A stretch of DNA of 12,289 bases from JAQGMJ01 sp036271855 (GTDB taxonomy: Bacteria > Pseudomonadota > Gammaproteobacteria > Burkholderiales > JAEUOS01): assembly GCA_036271855.1 (NCBI GenBank), contig DATAZV010000166.1, positions 1-12,289 on the forward strand, given 5' to 3'. Within the stretch, counting starts at the first letter, position 1, and each line of letters begins with the position of its first letter. The notes beneath the pieces were generated by a model that saw only the letters and a program-made list of their open reading frames with translations, was not told the origin of the DNA and did not search any database. Shown here piece by piece: positions 6,566 to 12,289 of the stretch. A program made the position numbers and the translations under genes.

Positions 6566-8072
6566 CCGCCGGCCAGTTGCCCCAGCGCACGTAAGGCGTA
6601 GCTCCGCTACGCGCCTGCACCGTGGCGCTCAGTGCGCCCTCGGTGAAATAAGGCAGCAAGGCAATCACCCGGCCTTGTTCGTCGATCGCTGCGGTCGCGC
6701 CGGTGTTGGTGGCGCGCAGCATCGGCCTTCCCGTCTCCAGCGCGCGCATGCGGCTGATCTGCAGGTGCTGCGGCACCGCCAGGCTGTCGCCGAACCAGGC
6801 GATGTTGGAAATGTTCACCAGCAGGTTGGCGCGCGGCAGCTGGCGGATGATTTCCTCGCCGAACAAATCTTCGTAGCAGACGTTCAGCGCCACCCAGCGA
6901 TTGGACAGCAGCATCGGTTGCGGCCTGGGCGAGCCGCGCTCGAAGTCGCCCAGCGGAATCTCCATCATCGCCACGAACCAGCGAAAGCCGTAGGGGATGA
7001 ACTCGCCGAAGGGCACCAGGTGCCGCTTGTCGTAGCTTTGCACCGGGTCCAGCCCCAAGCTGATGACGCTGTTGAAATAGCGCGCGCCCGGCTCGGCGCG
7101 CGGCACGCCGACGATCAGGTTGGCCTTTTGCCGGACGGTGTACAGCACCAGGTCCTGCAGGTAGTCGCGCGGAATCTGGTCGAGGAAACGCGGCAGCGCA
7201 GTCTCCGGCAATACCATCAGCTCGGCGGGATGGGCTTCGATCAGGCGCTTGTAGGTGGCGAGCGTGTCTTCGAAGCGGCCCGGCACGAACTTCAGTTCCT
7301 GCGGGATGTTGCCCTGGAGCAGGCTCACCGTCAGCGGCGCACCTTCGGGCCGGGTCCACTCGACCTGGCGCAGGCCCGCGCCCGCCAGCAGGCTGACGGC
7401 AACCGTGGCCAGCGGCAGCCAGGCGCGACGCACTTGTGCCTTGTCGCGCAGCATGGCGATGCATAGGGCGAGCAGGGCGCCGGCGCAGGCGTTGATGTAG
7501 TTCAGGCCGGTGATGCCGAACAGCGGCGCGTAGCCCGCAAAAGGACCATCCGTGTGTGCGTAGCCCAGCGCCGCCCACGGAAAGCCGGTGAACAGCCAGC
7601 CGCGCAGCCACTCGGCAAACGCCCACGCCGCGGGCGCGAGCAGCAACTGGCGCCAATAGGGCGAGGGCAGGCCGGCACCCAGGCGCGCCTGCAGCCAGCC
7701 GGCGGCGGCGGGCCACAGCGCGAGGTAAGCGGCGAACAACAGGGTGGCCAGTCCGGCGACCAGCGCGGGCATGCCGCCGACGTCGTGCATGCTGATATAG
7801 ACCCAGGAAATGCCGGTGCAAAACCAGCCCAGGCCGAAGGCGTAGCCCAGCAGGGCCGCGCGTTTCGGTGTGGCCTCGCGCCACAGCAGCATCAGGCCGC
7901 ACACGGTCAGCGGCGGCAGCCACCACCAGTTGAGTGGGGCCAGGCCGGCGACACTGGCGGCGCCGAGCAGCAGGCACAGGGCCGGTGCGCCAAAACGCGA
8001 AGCCCGCTTCGCGGCCGATGCAGCGGCCGGGGGCGCGAGCGCCGCCCCCTGACTGCCGCCGCCCTCAAGCAT
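6489..8072 (-). CDS. lnt: Apolipoprotein N-acyltransferase Lnt
   Basis: Lnt is an inner-membrane enzyme that transfers an acyl chain from phospholipid to the N-terminal cysteine of diacylated lipoproteins, the last step of lipoprotein maturation before Lol sorting. The 527-residue product has an N-terminal bundle of hydrophobic helices (about residues 28-235), a periplasmic nitrilase-type domain (about 246-490) and a final membrane helix (NWPAVSFCAFVLALCAW). The catalytic triad is visible: E290 in MVLPETALP, K349 in SYDKRHLVPFGEF and C399 in LNVCYEDLFGE, corresponding to E. coli E267, K335 and C387. The ATG at 8072 overlaps the corC stop by eight bases, with GAGG three bases before it, pointing to coupled translation. 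The first 25 residues are Ala/Gly-rich and poorly diagnostic, so a later start is possible. It is the last gene of the miaB operon, and its 3' end overlaps the convergent pdxA by 77 bp. Confidence 0.95.
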   Translation of the reverse strand: MLEGGGSQGAALAPPAAASAAKRASRFGAPALCLLLGAASVAGLAPLNWWWLPPLTVCGLMLLWREATPKRAALLGYAFGLGWFCTGISWVYISMHDVGGMPALVAGLATLLFAAYLALWPAAAGWLQARLGAGLPSPYWRQLLLAPAAWAFAEWLRGWLFTGFPWAALGYAHTDGPFAGYAPLFGITGLNYINACAGALLALCIAMLRDKAQVRRAWLPLATVAVSLLAGAGLRQVEWTRPEGAPLTVSLLQGNIPQELKFVPGRFEDTLATYKRLIEAHPAELMVLPETALPRFLDQIPRDYLQDLVLYTVRQKANLIVGVPRAEPGARYFNSVISLGLDPVQSYDKRHLVPFGEFIPYGFRWFVAMMEIPLGDFERGSPRPQPMLLSNRWVALNVCYEDLFGEEIIRQLPRANLLVNISNIAWFGDSLAVPQHLQISRMRALETGRPMLRATNTGATAAIDEQGRVIALLPYFTEGALSATVQARSGATPYVRWGNWPAVSFCAFVLALCAWRARRGLREPPPA

Positions 8073-8916
8073 TTGCCTCGTCGTCTTCCGGCAGGCGCTC
8101 GACGCGCAGGATGTGCACCTGCCGGCTGTCGGCGCGCAGCACCTGGAACCTGTAGCCGCTGATCACCGCCACCTCGCCGCGTTTGGGCACGCGGCCGAAG
8201 CGGTGGATCACCAGGCCGCCGATGGTGTCGGCCTCGCCCTGCGGCAGGTGGGCGCCGAAGTGCTCGTTGAAGTCGGCGATCTCGGTGAGCGCGCGCACGC
8301 GGTGGCGGCCGTCGCGGTCGACCAGGATGTTGTCTTCGGCCTCGTCGAAGTCGAACTCGTCGTCGATCTCGCCGACGATCTGCTCCAGCACGTCCTCGAT
8401 GGTCACCAGCCCGGCGACGCCGCCGTACTCGTCGACCACGATGGCGATGTGGTTGCGGTTGGCGCGGAACTGGCGCAGCAGGTCGTTCAGGCGCTTCGAT
8501 TCGGGAATGAACACCACCGGGCGCAATATCTCGCGGATCTTCAGCTCTTCGCCGGCGTAGATGCGCAGCAGGTCTTTCGCCAGCAGGATGCCGATGATCT
8601 CGTCGCGATTTTTGTCGATCACCGGAAAGCGCGAGTGCGCGGTGGAAATCACCGAAGGCATGAACTTTTCGAGCGGATCGTTGATGTCGATCACGTCCAT
8701 CTGCGCGCGCGGCACCATGATGTCGCGCGCGGAGAGTTCGGAGGTCTGCATCACGCCCTCGATCATCGACAGCGCTTCGGCGTCGAGCAGGTCGCGCTCG
8801 CGGGCGGAATGCAGCAGTTCGATGAGTTGCCCGCGGTCTTCGGGCTTGCGCATGATCAGCGCGGACAGGCGTTCAAGCAGGCTTGCTTTAGGCGGCGGAC
8901 TAATCGCGTCGTCCAT
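8065..8916 (-). CDS. corC: CorC/YbeX-type CBS-domain protein (HlyC/CorC family)
   Basis: This is a soluble member of the HlyC/CorC family, made of two CBS domains and a C-terminal CorC_HlyC domain, without the membrane DUF21 domain of larger relatives. Salmonella CorC is linked to Co/Mg efflux with CorA; E. coli YbeX is linked to magnesium and ribosome metabolism, with its exact role unsettled. From the ATG at 8916 it has 283 residues: the acidic segment KPEDRGQLIELL, the CBS pair from about residue 66 to 190 (RDIMVPRAQMDVI, HSRFPVIDKN, HIAIVVDEYGGVAGLVTIED), then the C-terminal domain (GEADTIGGLVIHRFG). I chose 8916 because AAGG lies four bases upstream and the next residues (MDDAISPPPKASLLERL) look like family N-termini. 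An ATG at 9006 that overlaps the ybeY stop as ATGA would add 30 unconserved-looking residues but has no ribosome binding site. Its stop overlaps lnt by eight bases. Confidence 0.9.
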   Translation of the reverse strand: MDDAISPPPKASLLERLSALIMRKPEDRGQLIELLHSARERDLLDAEALSMIEGVMQTSELSARDIMVPRAQMDVIDINDPLEKFMPSVISTAHSRFPVIDKNRDEIIGILLAKDLLRIYAGEELKIREILRPVVFIPESKRLNDLLRQFRANRNHIAIVVDEYGGVAGLVTIEDVLEQIVGEIDDEFDFDEAEDNILVDRDGRHRVRALTEIADFNEHFGAHLPQGEADTIGGLVIHRFGRVPKRGEVAVISGYRFQVLRADSRQVHILRVERLPEDDEANA

Positions 8917-9002
8917 GGTGCCTTGAGCGGCGGTAAAGAACAAGGGCATAGGATACACGTTCTGCCCAGCCGTCGTGTGACAGGCGCCGCGCGCCGGCGG
9001 GG

Positions 9003-9422
9003 TCATTCATAGGGATTGGCGTAGCCCAGGCCGCGCAGGATTTTCACCTCCAGCGCCTCCATCCGTTTCGCCTCGCCGGCCTTTTCGTGGTCGTGGCCGT
9101 GGGCATGCAGCACGCCATGCACCACCAGGTGGGCATAGTGGGCCTCCAGCGCCTTGCCCTGCTCGCGCGCTTCGCGTGCCACCACTTGCGCGCACAGCAC
9201 GATGTCGGCCTCGGGCGGTTTGCTGCCGTAGGGAAAGGTCAGCACGTTGGTGGCGTAGTCGCGGCCGCGGAATTCATGGTTCAGGCGCCGGCCTTCGGCG
9301 GCGTTGACGATGCGGATGTTCAGCTCGGCGCCGGCATCGGCCGCCGCTTTCGCCCAGCGGCGCAAGCGTGCCTCCGGCGGCAGGCCGCGCAGCCGGCTGG
9401 CGTATTGCACCGTCACCCCCAT
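9003..9422 (-). CDS. ybeY: rRNA maturation endoribonuclease YbeY
   Basis: YbeY is a single-strand-specific, zinc-dependent endoribonuclease involved in 16S rRNA 3'-end maturation and ribosome quality control. The 139-residue product carries the family zinc motif H3xH5xH as HGVLHAHGHDH, with H102, H106 and H112. It also has the conserved NHEFRGRDYATNVLTFPY segment at residues 48-65, with the arginine equivalent at R52, and DIVLC before the active site. The region that is PTDVLSFP in many bacteria is ATNVLTFP here. The ATG at 9422 shares one base with the phoH stop (TGATG), indicating stop-start coupling. Placement between phoH and corC matches the E. coli ybeZYX order. Length is normal or slightly short for the family. 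Confidence 0.95.
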   Translation of the reverse strand: MGVTVQYASRLRGLPPEARLRRWAKAAADAGAELNIRIVNAAEGRRLNHEFRGRDYATNVLTFPYGSKPPEADIVLCAQVVAREAREQGKALEAHYAHLVVHGVLHAHGHDHEKAGEAKRMEALEVKILRGLGYANPYE

Positions 9423-10441
9423 CAGTGGCGCCCGGAGCCGCGCGTGCGCATGCCGCGCAGCAGGTTGTCGGCGACGTCACTCTTGCCTTCGGCGGCCTGC
9501 TTGGCGGAATGCGCCTCATAGGCTTCGACGATGCGCCCCACCAGCGGGTGGCGCACCACGTCGCTGGAATTGAATTGGGTGGTGGCGATGCCGCGCACGT
9601 CCTTGAGGATATGCATGGCTTCGATCAGCCCGCTCTGGTTGCCGCGCGGCAGATCGATCTGCGTCGGGTCGCCGGTGACCACCGCCTTGGCGCCGAAGCC
9701 CATGCGGGTGAGGAACATCTTCATCTGCTCCGGCGTGGTGTTCTGCGCCTCGTCGAGACTGATGAAGGCGTGGGTCAGGGTGCGGCCGCGCATGTACGCC
9801 AGCGGAGCGATTTCGATCGCGCCCTTTTCGAACATCTTGCCGACCTTGTCGTGGCCCATCAGGTCGTACAGCGCGTCGTACAGCGGGCGCAGGTAGGGAT
9901 CGACCTTTTGCGCCAGGTCGCCGGGCAAAAAGCCCAGGCGCTCGCCGGCTTCCACCGCCGGGCGCACCAGGACGATGCGCTTGACCGCGTCGCGCTCCAG
10001 CGCATCCACCGCGCAGGCCACCGCCAGGTAGGTCTTGCCGGTACCGGCCGGGCCGACACCCAGGGTCACGTCGTGCGCCAGGATTTTTTCCAGGTAGTCG
10101 CGCTGGTTCGGCGTGCGCCCGGCCAAGTCGCGGCGCCGCGTCATCAGGCGCGGCAGGTCCTCGTCGGCCAGGCCGGGGTTGAGGCTGTCGATCACGCCCA
10201 GTTGCACGTCGTCGAGTTCAATCGGGCGGTCGGCCTGGGCGTAGAACTGCTCCAGCAGCGAGGCGCCGCGCTCGACGTTTTCGGCACTGCCGGTAAGCTT
10301 GATGCGGGTGCCGCGGCGGGTCAGGGCGATGTCCAGCGCGGCTTCGAGCTGGCGCAGGTTGGCGTCCAGCGGGCCGCACAGGTTGGCGAGCCGCTTGTTG
10401 TCGGCGGGTTCGAAACGGAGTTCTTTTTGGGTGGCTTTCAT
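9422..10441 (-). CDS. ybeZ: PhoH-like ATPase (YbeZ)
   Basis: This is a cytosolic PhoH-family P-loop ATPase of the YbeZ type, with an N-terminal KH-like segment. The family is thought to act as RNA-related NTPases or helicases; YbeZ is functionally linked with YbeY in rRNA processing, but the exact reaction is not settled. From the ATG at 10441 the protein has 339 residues. The KH-like part covers about residues 25-70 (RIKLTGSAENVERGASLLEQ). Walker A is GPAGTGKT at 130-137, Walker B is FISLDEAQN at 226-234, and GDPTQIDLPRG at 257-267 is a typical PhoH sensor motif. A TTG at 10453, four codons upstream, is an alternative start; the ATG is preferred for the start codon and a weak GAAAG before it. 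It follows miaB after a 75-bp gap without an evident promoter or terminator and shares a base with ybeY. Confidence 0.93.
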   Translation of the reverse strand: MKATQKELRFEPADNKRLANLCGPLDANLRQLEAALDIALTRRGTRIKLTGSAENVERGASLLEQFYAQADRPIELDDVQLGVIDSLNPGLADEDLPRLMTRRRDLAGRTPNQRDYLEKILAHDVTLGVGPAGTGKTYLAVACAVDALERDAVKRIVLVRPAVEAGERLGFLPGDLAQKVDPYLRPLYDALYDLMGHDKVGKMFEKGAIEIAPLAYMRGRTLTHAFISLDEAQNTTPEQMKMFLTRMGFGAKAVVTGDPTQIDLPRGNQSGLIEAMHILKDVRGIATTQFNSSDVVRHPLVGRIVEAYEAHSAKQAAEGKSDVADNLLRGMRTRGSGRH

Positions 10442-10516
10442 CGGGTCTTTCAATGGGTGGCGAGGTGCAGCATTGCAAGCGGAATGGCCCTGGTGCGTGG
10501 GCCGGACGCCAGCGGC

Positions 10517-11854
10517 TTACTGCATCGTCACCACCTCGCCACGCAGGGAGTGCGGCAGGGCACTGGTGATGCGCACCTCGGCAAAGCCGCCGATCAGGCG
10601 TTCGTTGCCGGCAAAGTTGACCACCCGGTTGTTCTCGGTGCGCCCGGAAAGCTCCTCGGCATTTTTCCGCGCGCGGCCATCCACCAGCACGCGCTCCACA
10701 TTGCCCACCATGCGCTCGCTGATGCCGGTGGCCTGTTTTTCCACCTGCGCCTGCAGGCGCTGCAGGCGTTCCAGCTTCAGCGTCTGCGGCGTGTCGTCCT
10801 GCAAATCAGCGGCCGGGGTGCCGGGGCGGCGCGAATAAACGAAGCTGAAAGAGGCATCGAAGTTCACTTCCTCGATCAGTTTCATGGTGGCGTTGAAGTC
10901 GGCCTCGGTCTCGCCGGGGAAGCCGATGATGAAGTCCGACGACAGCGTGAGTTGCGGGCGTGCCGCCAGCAGCTTGCGCACGATCGACTTGAATTCCAGC
11001 ACGGTATAGCCGCGCTTCATCGCCGCCAGCACGCGGTCGCTGCCGGACTGCACCGGCAGGTGCAGGTGCGACACCAGTTGCGGCACCTGGGCATAGACGT
11101 CGATCAGGCGCTGGGTCATTTCGCGCGGATGCGAGGTGGTGTAGCGAATGCGCTCGATGCCCGGAATCTCGGCGACGTACTCGATCAGCATGGCGAAGTC
11201 GGCGATCTCGCTCGACCCTTTGGCCATCTTGCCGCGATAGGCGTTGACGTTCTGCCCCAGCAGCGTCACTTCACGCACACCCTGTTCGGCCAGGCCGGCG
11301 ATCTCGGTGAGTACGTCGTCGAAATTGCGCGACACCTCTTCGCCGCGCGTGTACGGCACCACGCAAAAACTGCAATATTTGCTGCAACCTTCCATGATGG
11401 AAACGAAGGCGGAGACGCCCTCGGTGCGCGCCGGCGGCAGGTGGTCGAACTTTTCCACTTCGGGGAACGAGATGTCCACCTGCGGGCGGCCGCTGCTTTT
11501 TCGCTTGGCGATCAGCGCCGGCAGGCGGTGCAGGGTCTGCGGGCCGAATACCACATCCACGTAAGGCGCGCGCGCCACGATGGCCGCGCCTTCCTGGCTG
11601 GCGACGCAGCCGCCGACGCCGATGATCAGGTTCGGATTCGCCAGCTTGAGTTCGCGCGCGCGTCCCAGGTCGGAGAACACCTTCTCCTGCGCCTTTTCGC
11701 GCACCGAGCAGGTATTGAAAATGATGATATCGGCTTCCGCCGGCACCTTCGTCGAGGTGATCGCCTCGTCGGCATTGAGCACGTCTGCCATTTTGTCCGA
11801 GTCATACTCGTTCATCTGGCAGCCGAAGGTCTTGATATAGAGCTTTTTCGGCAT
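10517..11854 (-). CDS. miaB: tRNA-2-methylthio-N6-dimethylallyladenosine synthase MiaB
   Basis: MiaB is a radical-SAM methylthiotransferase that converts i6A37 to ms2i6A37 in tRNAs reading UNN codons, stabilising codon-anticodon pairing. The 445-residue product begins with the diagnostic KLYIKTFGCQMNEYDSD. The N-terminal UPF0004 domain carries the first iron-sulfur cluster ligands C12, C49 (FNTCSVREKA) and C83 (GVGGCVASQEG). The radical-SAM cluster motif is CSKYCSFC with C157, C161 and C164, followed by VPYTRGEE. The C-terminal TRAM domain (about residues 380-440) ends the protein. The frame stays open for more than 135 codons upstream of the chosen ATG at 11854, but that stretch is dissimilar in character and the family N-terminus starts here. 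No ribosome binding site is visible before the ATG. It is the first gene of the miaB-ybeZ-ybeY-corC-lnt operon. Confidence 0.95.
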   Translation of the reverse strand: MPKKLYIKTFGCQMNEYDSDKMADVLNADEAITSTKVPAEADIIIFNTCSVREKAQEKVFSDLGRARELKLANPNLIIGVGGCVASQEGAAIVARAPYVDVVFGPQTLHRLPALIAKRKSSGRPQVDISFPEVEKFDHLPPARTEGVSAFVSIMEGCSKYCSFCVVPYTRGEEVSRNFDDVLTEIAGLAEQGVREVTLLGQNVNAYRGKMAKGSSEIADFAMLIEYVAEIPGIERIRYTTSHPREMTQRLIDVYAQVPQLVSHLHLPVQSGSDRVLAAMKRGYTVLEFKSIVRKLLAARPQLTLSSDFIIGFPGETEADFNATMKLIEEVNFDASFSFVYSRRPGTPAADLQDDTPQTLKLERLQRLQAQVEKQATGISERMVGNVERVLVDGRARKNAEELSGRTENNRVVNFAGNERLIGGFAEVRITSALPHSLRGEVVTMQ

Positions 11855-11872
11855 GATGGGCGGGGGAACCGT

Positions 11873-11878
11873 TGTATA
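11873..11878 (-). promoter_or_regulatory. Candidate proximal -10 element for miaB
   Basis: On the minus strand this reads TATACA. The region 17 bp upstream (CTCTTT) is a poor -35. Transcription from here would leave a leader of only about 12 nt, without a ribosome binding site. It is weaker than the extended -10 upstream. Confidence 0.25.
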
Positions 11879-11952
11879 GACGGCGCCGCGGTAAAAAGAG
11901 GTGAGGGCCGCGGAATCACATTCGTGCAAGAGCGCGGTGCGGCCAGGGCGCG

Positions 11953-11961
11953 ATTCTACCA
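11953..11961 (-). promoter_or_regulatory. Candidate extended -10 promoter for the miaB operon
   Basis: The minus strand reads TGG followed by TAGAAT, an extended -10 element. The -35 position (TGCGGA at 11976-11981) is poor, as tolerated by extended -10 promoters. The start would be near 11946, giving a leader of about 92 nt. A TTTTTCCGCA box (plus strand 11972-11981) covers the -35/spacer region and could be a regulator site. Confidence 0.45.
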
Positions 11962-12104
11962 AAAGGGCGGCTTTTTCCGCAGTCGCGGGGTTGCAGGAAT
12001 CAACCATCTTTAGTGATTGGCGCCGGCCACCGGCCGAACCCCGCGTTCCCGCCCGGCTGTACCGCCAAAAGTGCGAAGGCGTTGCGGCGGAGCAAAACAA
12101 CAGT

Positions 12105-12170
12105 AAATCACAGGTTTTTTCCGCAATTCGAGCGCCGTGATTTTGTGCAACCTGATAAAACCTGAGATTT
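12105..12170. repeat. Imperfect 14-bp inverted repeat in an AT-rich patch
   Basis: The left arm AAATCACAGGTTTT (12105-12118) and the right arm AAAACCTGAGATTT (12157-12170) are inverted copies matching at 13 of 14 positions, separated by 38 bp. A further partial copy (AAAATCACGG on the minus strand, about 12137-12146) lies in the spacer. The pattern looks like paired operators or a long-loop hairpin. Three more T follow the right arm on the plus strand, but there is no plus-strand gene upstream that would need a terminator. Confidence 0.5.
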
Positions 12171-12289
12171 TTTCCACATTCTCGATCCCCGGTTAACACA
12201 AACGTGGTTGCGGCCCGCGAGTGCGCGCACGCCTGGCGTGACCCACTAGTGGACAGGAATTTCAACCGGAGATAGTTGCCGGCGTGGGG

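Larger units (their letters stand above)
11855..12289. other. 435-bp region without a supportable gene, upstream of miaB
   Basis: No coding sequence is convincing here. The frame of miaB is open through the region, but the residues show no known domain. On the minus strand there are two candidate miaB promoters. Between about 12090 and 12200 the sequence turns AT-rich and contains an inverted repeat, a tandem CCTGA pair spaced 10 bp, and T-run/CCRCA boxes (a third box is at 11972). A 10-bp palindrome CCACTAGTGG lies at 12243-12252. A divergent gene may begin just beyond the right edge. Confidence 0.6.

Noticed and set aside
10486..10503. 5-bp inverted repeat GGCCC/GGGCC between miaB and phoH as a terminator
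   Set aside because: The stem is short with an 8-nt loop and no T-run, and it sits inside a conserved operon.
11998..12012. IHF-like site (AATCAA followed by a T-rich half)
   Set aside because: The spacing between the two halves is one base off the consensus, and such matches are common by chance.
9368..12013. An 881-codon plus-strand open frame antisense to ybeY, phoH and miaB
   Set aside because: It mirrors the codon structure of three clearly recognisable genes on the other strand. GC-rich third positions often leave an antisense frame open. Its product is rich in His, Gln, Arg and Ala and shows no domain.
12170..12178. Replication origin in the AT-rich patch
   Set aside because: Only one box fits the relaxed DnaA consensus exactly, and dnaA, gidA or parAB are not nearby.
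12243..12252. The 10-bp perfect palindrome CCACTAGTGG
   Set aside because: It is short and isolated; without flanking sequence or conservation it cannot be called an operator.
12266..12289. Possible start of a plus-strand gene at the right edge (GGAG followed by a TTG)
   Set aside because: Only about four codons would be inside the window, far too little to support a gene.

Overview
The window is a GC-rich piece of a betaproteobacterial chromosome. Protein signatures (AmgK beside LptD, the YbeY motif variant, the CorC/YbeX N-terminus) and gene order fit Burkholderiales, probably Oxalobacteraceae or a close relative; this placement is inferred from recognised motifs, not from a database search. 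It is mostly ordinary core genome for the cell envelope and for tRNA/ribosome upkeep. I saw no mobile element, CRISPR array, tRNA or rRNA, and I cannot support a claim of an undescribed multi-gene system.

Layout. (1) Left end, minus strand: the 5' part of azlC (amino-acid exporter subunit), whose TTG start overlaps the stop of amgK (cell-wall amino-sugar kinase). (2) A 123-bp divergent promoter region at 1276-1398. (3) Plus strand: lptD-surA-pdxA (LPS insertion, outer-membrane protein chaperone, vitamin B6 synthesis), the familiar lptD-surA-pdxA order, but with no rsmA/ksgA after pdxA. (4) Minus strand, read from the right: miaB-phoH(ybeZ)-ybeY-corC(ybeX)-lnt, the same order as the E. coli miaB-ybeZYX-lnt operon. 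The two operons meet tail to tail, and the pdxA and lnt 3' ends overlap by 77 bp. (5) The last 435 bp (11855-12289) have no supportable gene. They hold candidate miaB promoters and an AT-rich patch with a 14-bp inverted repeat and repeated T-run/CCRCA boxes.

Function. LptD and Lnt serve the outer membrane directly (LPS insertion; lipoprotein N-acylation). SurA chaperones outer-membrane proteins, including LptD. AmgK salvages peptidoglycan sugars. MiaB modifies tRNA A37, YbeY processes rRNA, and PhoH/YbeZ and YbeX are linked to them by conserved synteny.

The most interesting non-coding signals are a 9-bp hairpin ending exactly at the lptD start codon, a hairpin spanning the surA stop codon, and the inverted repeat upstream of miaB. 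The most interesting protein-level points are an LptD with only two cysteines and an amgK without murU next to it.
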